NCBI GenBank assembly: GCA_025935655.1
Contig: JAICUV010000003.1
Span: 1 to 33,908 of the forward strand
Reading direction: 5' to 3'
Length of the DNA stretch: 33,908 nt
Origin: Chloroflexota bacterium
Lineage (GTDB): Bacteria > Chloroflexota > Limnocylindria > Limnocylindrales > CSP1-4
Each line of letters begins with the position of its first letter. Position 1 is the stretch's first letter. Positions 23,696-31,025 of the stretch are shown here, one piece after another. The position numbers were made by a program, and so were the translations under genes. Under the pieces are notes generated by a model. That model made no database searches. It saw nothing but the letters and a program-made list of their open reading frames with translations, and was not told the DNA's origin.

Positions 23696-25267
23696 ATGCC
23701 GGACGCGCCCAAGGACCACGTCTTCCAGGCCTATCCGGCGACGCCGGGCGCGGTGGTGAGCACCCTGTTCCGCGCGACGATCGACGGCGAGCCCCTGTCG
23801 GTCGAGGCATACGCCGGGATCAGCTATGTCCGGTTCGCGTTCAGCGGCGTCGTCGTCGTCCAGATCAGGGTCGACGGCGAGGTCGGAGCGACGAGGATCC
23901 TGCCGCGGGACGCTGCCGTGGCTGAGACCGGCGCGGACGGCTCGCTCCGGCTGACCCTGACCGAGCCCCGGCCGTTCGTCGCCTGGATCGGCGACCGCGA
24001 GAAGCTGTTCGTGCTCGCCGACCCACCCGAGCGGGCGCCGGTGCCCGACGGGACCGGGGTCGTCGCCGTCGCGCCGCCCGACGCGGGCACGGCACCCGCC
24101 GGCCTCGCGACGCTCGCGATCCAGTCGGCGCTCGATCGCGTCGCCGCGCTGCCCGGCGGCGGGACCGTGGTGCTGCTGCCAGGCCGGTTCGTCTCGGGAA
24201 CGATCAGGATCCCCGGCCACGTCACGCTGTACGTCTCGGCGGGCGCGCTGCTGGAGGGATCGGCAGACCCCGCGGACTACCCGGTGGACCCGGGCCGCAT
24301 CGAGCGCGGACGCGACACGACCCTGGACGGCGACGCGCGCTTCTACGGGCGGACGATGACCTTCTCGCGGCTCGTCCTGGTCGACGGGGCGACCGACGTC
24401 CGGATCCGCGGACGGGGGACGATCAGCGGCAGCGGGCGACTCCTCCGGACCCGGCACAACGCCGTCCCGAACCTGGTGCGTGTCCGGGAGAGCCGTGACG
24501 TGTCCATCGAGGACGTGCTGCTGCGGGACGCGGCCGCGTGGACGCTCCACATCCTCGCGTCGGACGGGGTCGCTGTCTCGAACGTGAAGATCGTGAACGA
24601 CCGCGACAACCTGAACACGGACGGGATCGACCCGGACATGTCGACCCGGGTGCGCATCGACCGCGCGTTCGTCTACACCAAGGACGACGCGATCTGCGTC
24701 AAGGCGAGTCGCAACGACGAGCTGGAGGGGGACGTGGTGGATGTCCGGGTCACGGACAGCGTCCTGAGCTCGCGGGACGCGGCGCTCAAGGTCGGGACGG
24801 AGTCGAGCGCGGCGGTCTTCCGCGACATCGTGTTCGAGCGCTGCTGGGTCTTCGAGTCCGGGCGGGCGATGTCGGTGGTCGTGCGGGACGGTGCGGCGTA
24901 CGAGCGGGTCACCTTCCGGGCGATCTTCGTGGATCGCGGCGTGGACCATCTCGTGGAGCAGGTCATCGGCGTGCGCGACCCGCAGGCCGGGCTGGGGTCG
25001 ATCCGCGACCTCTCGTTCGAGGACGTCCACGCGCCCGAGTACCGCGTCCCCGACCTGGCGTGGACGTGGTACGCGCAGTTCCGCCCGGGGCGCCCGCCCG
25101 AGGGCACGGCGGTCCCGGTCTTCGCCGGCGCCGACGAGGAGCATCGCGTGGAGGGCCTTCGGCTGCGCAACGTCGTCGTCAACGGCCGGCGGCTGGCGAC
25201 GCACGAGGACGCGAGTGCGGTCGGTCTGACGATCGGGCCGTTCGTGGACGACGTCGACATCGGCTGA
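23696..25267 (+). CDS. GH28-type glycoside hydrolase (polygalacturonase-like)
   Basis: A 523-residue protein. An N-terminal beta domain (1-125) precedes a right-handed beta-helix with the GH28 signature: LNTDGIDPDMS (Asn307, Asp309), then KDDAICVKAS (Asp330, Asp331). These Asp residues are the catalytic and nearby acids in polygalacturonases. The usual GHG motif is replaced by AALKVGTESS, so the His is missing, a variant also seen in bacterial exo-acting relatives. There is no signal peptide, so it should act in the cytosol on imported oligogalacturonides or similar short chains rather than on polymer. ATG 23696 has GAGGAG 7-12 nt upstream. It converges on the GH3 gene, 30 bp apart with a shared hairpin, which ties it loosely to the sugar-use locus. 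Confidence 0.85.
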   Translation: MPDAPKDHVFQAYPATPGAVVSTLFRATIDGEPLSVEAYAGISYVRFAFSGVVVVQIRVDGEVGATRILPRDAAVAETGADGSLRLTLTEPRPFVAWIGDREKLFVLADPPERAPVPDGTGVVAVAPPDAGTAPAGLATLAIQSALDRVAALPGGGTVVLLPGRFVSGTIRIPGHVTLYVSAGALLEGSADPADYPVDPGRIERGRDTTLDGDARFYGRTMTFSRLVLVDGATDVRIRGRGTISGSGRLLRTRHNAVPNLVRVRESRDVSIEDVLLRDAAAWTLHILASDGVAVSNVKIVNDRDNLNTDGIDPDMSTRVRIDRAFVYTKDDAICVKASRNDELEGDVVDVRVTDSVLSSRDAALKVGTESSAAVFRDIVFERCWVFESGRAMSVVVRDGAAYERVTFRAIFVDRGVDHLVEQVIGVRDPQAGLGSIRDLSFEDVHAPEYRVPDLAWTWYAQFRPGRPPEGTAVPVFAGADEEHRVEGLRLRNVVVNGRRLATHEDASAVGLTIGPFVDDVDIG

Positions 25268-25276
25268 GACGCCACC

Positions 25277-25297
25277 CGGCCCGTTCGGCGCGGGCCG
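25277..25297. terminator. Bidirectional terminator between GH28 and GH3 genes
   Basis: CGGCCCG, loop TTCGGCG, CGGGCCG: a perfect 7-bp stem filling the 30-bp gap between the two convergent stop codons. On the plus strand it is followed by TTACTC. It can end both transcripts. Confidence 0.65.
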
Positions 25298-27682
25298 TTA
25301 CTCGACCGTCGTCGTGGTGAGATACCGCCGGCGCTCGACGAGCTCCACGACCGGGCCCCGCAGGGTGAGCTCGGCGGCCAGCGGCAGGTCGGTGGAGGAG
25401 GCACCAACCTGCACGCTGACCCGCCCGGGCTCCACGACGCGGCGGAGGTCCGCCCCGACGTAGCAGAGCTGTTCCGTGGAGAGGCCGAAGCTGACCGTGC
25501 GTCGCTCGCCCGGCTCCAGGTGGACCCGCCGGAAGCCGCGCAGCTCGCGCACCGGGCGCGCAATCGTCGCCTCCTCGTCACGCACGTAGAGCTGGACGAC
25601 CTCGTCGCCGGCGACGGGTCCGGTGTTGGTGACGTCGACCCGGATGGCCACCTCGTCGCCGGTCGTCTCGACCGTCGACCGGTCGAGACGCAGGTCCTCG
25701 AACGCGAACGTCGTGTACGAGCGACCGAACCCGAACGGCCAGAGCGGGCTCACCGGCGAGTCCACGTAGTCGCCCTTGGGGTGCGAGCGCCCGCCCGTGG
25801 GGTGGTGGCGGTACGAGAGCGGGAGCTGGCCCACGCTGCGCGGCATCGACACCGGCAGCTTGCCGCTGGGGTTCACCGCACCGGTGAGCACGCCCGCGAT
25901 CGCGTCGGGGCCCGCGTCGCCGGGAACCCACGCGAGCAGGACGGCGGCGCAGTGCTCGGCGGCCCACGGGATCGCCAGTGGCCGGCCGCTCACGACGTCG
26001 AGCACGACCGGGGTGCCGGTCGCGACCACCGCCTCGAGCAGCTCCTGCTGGCGGCCCATGAACCCCAGCCCCACGCGGTCGCGGAACTCGCCGGTCGTCG
26101 AATCGTCGGTGAGGCCCGAGCGTTCGCCGAGCACGACGACCGCCACGTCGGCGTCGCGAGCGGCGGCAACGGCCGCCGCGAGCTCCTCGTCCGACCCGTC
26201 CGAGATGCCCGTGCCGCGGGCATGGACGACCTGCGCCCCGGTGACGGCGGAGCGCAGGGCGTCGAGGATCGTGCGTCGCCCGGTCAGCTCGTCGCCGGGC
26301 GCGAACACCTCGCCGTCGCCGATGACACCCAGCGCATCGACGCCCGAGCGCATCTCCTGGAGCGTCTCCATGTGGACGAGGTGGCTGTAGTCGCCCAGCA
26401 GGTCGCGCGCGCTGTCCGCGATCGGGCCGACGACCGCGATCCGGCGCAGGCCCGGGTCGAGCGGCAGCACGCCCCGGTTCTCGAGCAGCACGATCGACCG
26501 CTCGGCGAGCGAGCGGGCCGCCTCCGCCTCGGCGACCGCGAGCTCCTCGAACGCGCCGTCCGTCGGCGGGTCGACGTACGGGCGGTCGAACAGGCCCAGG
26601 CGCAGCTTCATCCGGAGCACCCGCTCCACGGCCGCGTCCAGGAGCACCTCGTCCACGCGTCCGTCCGCGAGAGCATCGAGCAGCGGTCGGCCCCAGGCCA
26701 CGGTCCGCGGCAGCTCGGCATCGACGCCGGCGGCGAGCGCGAGCCGGGCGGCCTCGCCCAGGTCCGGGGTCAGGCGATGCGCCGTCGAGATCATCTCCAC
26801 GCCCATGTAGTCCGAGGCGACGATCCCGTCGAAGCCCCACTCGCCGCGCAGGATCGACCCGAGCAGCTCGGTGGACGCGTGGCAGGGCACGCCGTCCACG
26901 TCGCAGTACGCGGGCATCACGCTCCCGATCCGCGCGTGGCGGACCGCCGCCTCGAACGGCACCAGCTGCTCGTCGCGGAGCTCGCGCGGGCCGAGATGCG
27001 CCGGGGCCTGGTTGCGGCCGCCCTCCGCCAGCCCGTGGCCGACCATGTGCTTTGCCGTCGCGAGCACGCCGTCCGCGAGATCCGGGCCCTGGAGCGCCTC
27101 GACGTACGCGCACCCCAGCACCGTCGCCAGGTACGGATCCTCGCCGTACGTCTCCTCGATGCGGCCCCAGCGCGGGTCGCGGGCGATGTCGAAGACCGGC
27201 GCGAGGGCGTGCCGTGCGCCGGTCAGGAGCATCCGCCGGCGGATCGTCGTCGCGACCGCCGTCACGAGGTCCGGGTCGAAGGCTGCCGCCGCACCGATCG
27301 ACTGCTGGAAGGTGGGCGCGGCCCACGCGATCAGGCCGTGGAGGCACTCCTCGTGGATGATCGCGGGGATGCCGAGGCGCGTCCCCTCCACCAGCTGGCG
27401 CTGGATCGCGTTGGCCGTCGCGGCGACCTGGTGCGGGCGGAGGTTCGTGGAACCCGCGAGGCGCGTGATGTGCCCGATGCCGTCCGGCGCCAGCGCGGCG
27501 AGTCGCTCGACGTCGAGCGCGTCGTCGCGGACGACCTCGAACGCCCAGAACGAGCCCAGCTGGGCGACCTTCTCGGCGCGGGTCATGCGCGCGAGGAGGT
27601 CCGCCGCCCGCGTGCCGATGGGCAGCGCGGCGTCCCGATAGGGCAGCGCCGGGTCCCGATAGGGGAGCGCGATCGTGGTCAT
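25298..27682 (-). CDS. GH3 family beta-glycosidase
   Basis: A 794-residue beta-glucosidase/xylosidase-type enzyme. The barrel domain (about 30-340) holds the nucleophile Asp291 in VASDYMGVEM, the substrate-binding KHMVGHG, and IHEECLHG. The second, sandwich domain (400-620) has the GERSGLTDDSTTGEFRDR stretch, whose Glu in GEFRDR is the likely acid/base. The C-terminal FnIII-like domain (680-794) begins near FGFGRSYTTFAFEDL. No signal peptide is present, so it hydrolyses imported oligosaccharides in the cytosol. The start ATG 27682 overlaps the permease stop as ATGA, so it is the last gene of the transporter operon. The first 20 residues carry a short repeat ALPYRDPALPYRDAALP, also seen in the DNA, probably a recent local duplication. 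Confidence 0.93.
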   Translation of the reverse strand: MTTIALPYRDPALPYRDAALPIGTRAADLLARMTRAEKVAQLGSFWAFEVVRDDALDVERLAALAPDGIGHITRLAGSTNLRPHQVAATANAIQRQLVEGTRLGIPAIIHEECLHGLIAWAAPTFQQSIGAAAAFDPDLVTAVATTIRRRMLLTGARHALAPVFDIARDPRWGRIEETYGEDPYLATVLGCAYVEALQGPDLADGVLATAKHMVGHGLAEGGRNQAPAHLGPRELRDEQLVPFEAAVRHARIGSVMPAYCDVDGVPCHASTELLGSILRGEWGFDGIVASDYMGVEMISTAHRLTPDLGEAARLALAAGVDAELPRTVAWGRPLLDALADGRVDEVLLDAAVERVLRMKLRLGLFDRPYVDPPTDGAFEELAVAEAEAARSLAERSIVLLENRGVLPLDPGLRRIAVVGPIADSARDLLGDYSHLVHMETLQEMRSGVDALGVIGDGEVFAPGDELTGRRTILDALRSAVTGAQVVHARGTGISDGSDEELAAAVAAARDADVAVVVLGERSGLTDDSTTGEFRDRVGLGFMGRQQELLEAVVATGTPVVLDVVSGRPLAIPWAAEHCAAVLLAWVPGDAGPDAIAGVLTGAVNPSGKLPVSMPRSVGQLPLSYRHHPTGGRSHPKGDYVDSPVSPLWPFGFGRSYTTFAFEDLRLDRSTVETTGDEVAIRVDVTNTGPVAGDEVVQLYVRDEEATIARPVRELRGFRRVHLEPGERRTVSFGLSTEQLCYVGADLRRVVEPGRVSVQVGASSTDLPLAAELTLRGPVVELVERRRYLTTTTVE

Positions 27683-28521
27683 CCCTTCACCGATCCAGCC
27701 GTCAGGCCGCCGACGAGCTGGCGCTCGGCGAGGAGGTAGAACCCGAGCGCCGGGATCAGGGCGAGCGTCGTGTAGGCGAGGATCCGGGCGGTGTCGGTCG
27801 TGTACTGCGTGCTGAAGTTGGTCACGCCGAGGGGCAGGGTCCAGTTGTTCGCGTCGGACAGCATCACGAGCGGCAGCAGGAACTGGTTCCAGCTCGAGAC
27901 CAGCGCGAGCACCGCGACCGTGACGAGCGCCGGCTTGGCCAGCGGCAGCAGGATGCGGAAGAAGAAGCCCAGCGGCCCGCAGCCGTCGATGGCTGCGGCA
28001 TCCTCCAGCTCCATGGGGATGCTCCGGAAGAACGGCCGCAGGATGATGATCGTGAGCGGCAGCGCGAACGCCGCCTCCGGCAGGGCGAGGCCGAGCGGGT
28101 TGTCCAGGAGGCCCAGGTCGCGGACGAGGATCAGCAGCGGCAGGATCGCGACCGTGACGGGGAACAGCAGCCCGAGCGTGAACACGGTGTACGCGACCTC
28201 GCGACCCGGGAACTCGCGCCGTGCGATGACGAACGCGGCGAGCGCCGCGAACAGGACGACGACGCCGGTCGACAGGCCGGCGACGATCGCGCTGTTGCGC
28301 AGCTGGATCCAGAAGCTCGGCGACGTCAGCGAGTCGGTGTAGTTGGTCCACACCCAGGGATCCGGCAGGCCCACCGGGTTGGCCGCGAGCTGCGGTGCGT
28401 CGCGGAACCCGCCGAGCGCCGCGAACGCCACCGGCGTCACGATCACCCCCGCGACGACGAGCAGCACCGCGTAGCGCAGGACGGACCCTGCGACCCGGCC
28501 CGCGCGGATCGGCTCAGCCAT
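27679..28521 (-). CDS. Carbohydrate ABC transporter permease (MalG type)
   Basis: A 280-residue inner-membrane permease of the CUT1 sugar importer group. It has six hydrophobic segments, and the EAA loop is LEDAAAIDGCGPLGFFFRIL followed by LPLAKPAL. The segment NYTDSL after the first helix and the end LVGGLTAGSVKG are typical of MalG-like proteins. It overlaps the MalF-type gene upstream by 8 bp and the GH3 gene downstream by 4 bp (ATGA), so the three are translated together. With its partner it forms the channel for the oligosaccharide brought by the binding protein at 29520. Confidence 0.92.
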   Translation of the reverse strand: MAEPIRAGRVAGSVLRYAVLLVVAGVIVTPVAFAALGGFRDAPQLAANPVGLPDPWVWTNYTDSLTSPSFWIQLRNSAIVAGLSTGVVVLFAALAAFVIARREFPGREVAYTVFTLGLLFPVTVAILPLLILVRDLGLLDNPLGLALPEAAFALPLTIIILRPFFRSIPMELEDAAAIDGCGPLGFFFRILLPLAKPALVTVAVLALVSSWNQFLLPLVMLSDANNWTLPLGVTNFSTQYTTDTARILAYTTLALIPALGFYLLAERQLVGGLTAGSVKG

Positions 28522-29440
28522 ACGTGGTGGCTCCTTCGGTGTCGCGCCGCAGCACCCACCGCTGGTAGGCGAGGGCGAGGACGAAGCAGATGAGGAACAG
28601 GATCACGGCGACGGCGCTGCCGTAGCCGAACTGGAAGCGCACGAACCCCCGGTCGAACATGTAGACGGCCATCGTGTTCGAGGCATTCACCGGGCCGCCG
28701 CGGGTGGTGACCCACACGAGGTCGAACAGCTGGAGCGACCCGATGATCGAGAGGAACACGGAGACCCGGATCGTCGGGCCGAGCAGCGGGAGCGTCACGT
28801 AGCGCAGCGCCTGGCGGCGCGTCGCGCCGTCGATCGCGGCCGCCTCCTCCAGCTCGCGCGGGATGCCCTGGAGCCCCGCCAGCAGGAGGATCATGTGGAA
28901 GCCGAAGTACTTCCACGTGATGATGAAGAACAGGGCGACGAGGACCGTCGCGGGGTCGGCCAGCCACGGGTGGTAGGCGTCTCCGAGGCCGATCGTCGTG
29001 AGGAAGTGGTCAGCCAGGCCGTTCGGCTGGAGGATCAGGCTCCAGACGATCGCCGTGATGACCTCGGCGATGACGTACGGGGCGAAGAAGATCAGGCGCA
29101 GGACGGCCCGGCCCGGGAACCGCCGGTTGAGCATCAGCGCGATGCCCAGCGCGAACGGGACCTGGAGCACGAGCGAGAGGACCACGATCAGCGCGTTGTG
29201 GCTGACCGCGCCCAGGAACACCGGGTCCGAGAGCGCCCGCTGGAAGTTCGCGAGCCCGACGAACTTGTCCATCGCCTGGAGCCCGTTCCAGTCGTAGAGG
29301 CTGTAGCGGGCGGCCTGGACGATCGGGAACAGCACGAACACCGCGTACAGGACCAGCGCCGGGAGCATGAACAGCCCGGCGAGGCCCCAGGCACGCAGGT
29401 TCCTGCGGGAGCGGGAACGGACTCGGACGGCGGACGCCAC
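28514..29440 (-). CDS. Carbohydrate ABC transporter permease (MalF type)
   Basis: A 308-residue inner-membrane permease with six main hydrophobic segments. The EAA loop is LEEAAAIDGATRRQALRYVT followed by LPLLGPTI, and the first helix is followed by ARYSLYDWNGL, a common CUT1 pattern. The start is uncertain. ATG 29476 is in frame, but its A and T fall at the stem-loop border of a perfect 12-bp hairpin and it has no ribosome binding site; GTG 29440, just after the hairpin, gives a normal Arg-rich N-terminus and is used here. It overlaps the MalG-type gene by 8 bp. It lies 80 bp after the binding-protein gene, with the hairpin in between setting relative expression. Confidence 0.88.
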   Translation of the reverse strand: MASAVRVRSRSRRNLRAWGLAGLFMLPALVLYAVFVLFPIVQAARYSLYDWNGLQAMDKFVGLANFQRALSDPVFLGAVSHNALIVVLSLVLQVPFALGIALMLNRRFPGRAVLRLIFFAPYVIAEVITAIVWSLILQPNGLADHFLTTIGLGDAYHPWLADPATVLVALFFIITWKYFGFHMILLLAGLQGIPRELEEAAAIDGATRRQALRYVTLPLLGPTIRVSVFLSIIGSLQLFDLVWVTTRGGPVNASNTMAVYMFDRGFVRFQFGYGSAVAVILFLICFVLALAYQRWVLRRDTEGATTYG

Positions 29441-29462
29441 GTGACTCAACTCAGCGGGTACG

Positions 29463-29492
29463 GAATGGGCCGGCATGGCAGCCGGCCCATTC
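29463..29492 (-). terminator. Intercistronic hairpin after the sugar-binding protein gene
   Basis: GAATGGGCCGGC, loop TGCCAT, GCCGGCCCATTC on the minus strand: a perfect 12-bp stem with a 6-nt loop, 27 nt after the binding-protein stop. No T-run follows. As the permease genes have no other visible promoter, it is probably a partial terminator or an mRNA-stabilising structure that keeps the binding protein in excess. Confidence 0.7.
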
Positions 29493-29519
29493 GTCGTCGT
29501 GCTGGGTCAGGGGTTCGGG

Positions 29520-30857
29520 CTACTGGCCGGCGGCCGCCTGGATGGCCTGGACCACCGACTCCGGCGTGCCGGTGCCAGCGTACAGCGTGGCCACGGCCTC
29601 GTTGATCGCCCCACCCAGCTCGGGCGAGGTCGCCTGGTCGAGGTAGAGCTGGACGAACTTCGCCTTCGCGCGGCCCTCGAGCACGAGGGTCAGCATCGGG
29701 TCGGTCGTGGACGCCTCGGAGCCGTTCGTCGTCGGGAGGATGCCCGAGTTGAGCGCGCCCCAGCGGTTGGCGGCGTCGAGGGTGACCAGGGAGTGCAGGA
29801 AGTCGACCGTCTCGGGCGGCGCATCCTTGCCCACGGCGAAGCCGTTGCCGCCGCCGAGGCCGTCGAACGCATCGCCCGCACCGCCCTCGACCGCCGGGAA
29901 GGGGAACCAGCCGAGGCCCTCACCCATGGCGCGCTTGTCGCCGGAGTTGGCGTTGACCGTGCCCGGGAGCCACTGGCCCATCAGCTGGATCGCGCCGTTG
30001 TAGGTCGCCTGCGCGGCGGCCGAGCTGCCGGCGCCGTCCCACGGGGCGGCCAGGAAGCCTTCCTGGAACGGCTTCAGGTCGATCAGCTGCTGGAAGTCCT
30101 GGCCGGCCTTGACGAAGCAGGCATCGGACCAGTCGCCCGTCGTGACCGCCTTGTCCATGCCCGCCTGGCCGCACTCGCGGACTGCGAGGTACGCCCAGTA
30201 GAAGGCGCCGGTCCAGGTGTCCTTCCCGGCGAGAGCGATCGGCGTCTGGCCCTTGTCCTTGAGCGTCTTCACCGTCGTCAGGAAGTCCGCCCACGTCGCG
30301 GGAAGCGTCGTGATCCCGGCATCCGTGAAGGTCTTGGTGTTGTACCAGAAGCCCACGAGGCCGAGGTCGAACGGGACGCCGTAGTTCTTGCCGTCCACCG
30401 CGTACATGCCGAGCGCGCCCTGGTTGATCGTGTCCTTCCACGGCGCGATGTCGGCGGAGATGTCCTTGACCAGGCCGGCCTCGACCTGCTGGCGCAGGCC
30501 GCCGCCGCCCCACGTCTGGAACAGGTCGGGCACGTCGCCCTGCTGCAGCAGCGTGGTCAGCTTGGTCTTGAACGCCTCGTTCTCGTTGACCTGGATGTCG
30601 ATCTTGACGTTGGGGTGGGCCGCCATGTACTCGTCGGCCAGGTCCTTCCACAGGCTCAGGCCCGGGTCGTTGTTCTGGATGTGGTACCAGGTGATGGTGA
30701 CGGGCTCGCCGGCCTGCGCCGACGCGCTCGCGGCCGTCGTGGGTGCCGCCGTCGCTGCGGCGGACGGCGCGGTCGTGGCAGTGCTGCCCGAACACGCCCC
30801 CACGACCAGCATCGCTGTGGTCGCCAGCGCGGCGATCCGTCCTCGGGACATCGACAT
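29520..30857 (-). CDS. Sugar ABC transporter substrate-binding lipoprotein
   Basis: A 445-residue extracytoplasmic solute-binding protein of the MalE-like family 1. Residues 1-21 are a lipoprotein signal with Arg5 and Arg7, and lipobox LVVGAC (Cys22); a Thr/Ala/Ser tether reaches to about residue 50. The mature protein starts EPVTITWYHIQNNDPG and has FKTKLTTLLQQGDVPDLFQTW and GVPFDLGLVGFWYNTK, typical blocks of sugar binders. DTWTGAFYWAYLA and other Trp-rich parts suggest an oligosaccharide ligand. ATG 30857 has GAGGAC just upstream; a second ATG six bases later is also possible. It is the first gene of an operon with two permeases and a GH3 enzyme, divergent from the LacI-type regulator, whose operators sit in its promoter and leader. 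Confidence 0.92.
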   Translation of the reverse strand: MSMSRGRIAALATTAMLVVGACSGSTATTAPSAAATAAPTTAASASAQAGEPVTITWYHIQNNDPGLSLWKDLADEYMAAHPNVKIDIQVNENEAFKTKLTTLLQQGDVPDLFQTWGGGGLRQQVEAGLVKDISADIAPWKDTINQGALGMYAVDGKNYGVPFDLGLVGFWYNTKTFTDAGITTLPATWADFLTTVKTLKDKGQTPIALAGKDTWTGAFYWAYLAVRECGQAGMDKAVTTGDWSDACFVKAGQDFQQLIDLKPFQEGFLAAPWDGAGSSAAAQATYNGAIQLMGQWLPGTVNANSGDKRAMGEGLGWFPFPAVEGGAGDAFDGLGGGNGFAVGKDAPPETVDFLHSLVTLDAANRWGALNSGILPTTNGSEASTTDPMLTLVLEGRAKAKFVQLYLDQATSPELGGAINEAVATLYAGTGTPESVVQAIQAAAGQ

Positions 30858-30877
30858 GTGTCCTCGCTCCTCCTCTT

Positions 30878-30890
30878 CCGAAAGTTGCGA
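30878..30890 (-). promoter_or_regulatory. LacI-type operator copy 1 (imperfect)
   Basis: CCGAAAGTTGCGA on the plus strand departs from a perfect palindrome of the CCGAAAnTTTCGG type at two positions. It lies in the leader of the binding-protein gene, about 22-34 nt after the expected transcription start, with its centre 21 bp (two helical turns) from copy 2. Confidence 0.55.
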
Positions 30891-30898
30891 AATCGTGG

Positions 30899-30911
30899 CC
30901 GCTCGTTTCGG
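30899..30911 (-). promoter_or_regulatory. LacI-type operator copy 2 (imperfect)
   Basis: CCGAAACGAGCGG on the minus strand matches the perfect copy at 30989 at 10 of 13 positions. It begins just after the -10 box of the binding-protein promoter and covers the likely transcription start. Confidence 0.5.
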
Positions 30912-30918
30912 TTCGGCC

Positions 30919-30948
30919 ACTCTAGGATCGGGGTTCTCGGGGCGTCAA
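30919..30948 (-). promoter_or_regulatory. Promoter of the sugar transporter/GH3 operon
   Basis: On the minus strand TTGACG (30948-30943) and TAGAGT (30924-30919) are separated by 18 bp, a good sigma-70-type pair. Transcription should start near 30912, giving a leader of about 55 nt that carries operator copies 1 and 2. Confidence 0.6.
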
Positions 30949-30988
30949 CCCCTGCCTGAATCTTTCGTGAGACTCCTGCACAAACCGG

Positions 30989-31018
30989 CCGAAACTTTCG
31001 GGACGCCGGCGCTATACT
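30989..31018 (+). promoter_or_regulatory. LacI-gene promoter with perfect operator over the -35 region
   Basis: CCGAAACTTTCGG (30989-31001) is a perfect 13-bp palindrome typical of LacI-family operators. TATACT (31013-31018) is the -10 box, and the palindrome covers the place of the -35 box. Only 7 nt separate the -10 box from the ATG at 31026, so the transcript is probably leaderless and negatively self-regulated. Confidence 0.7.
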
Positions 31019-31025
31019 CCGCGCC

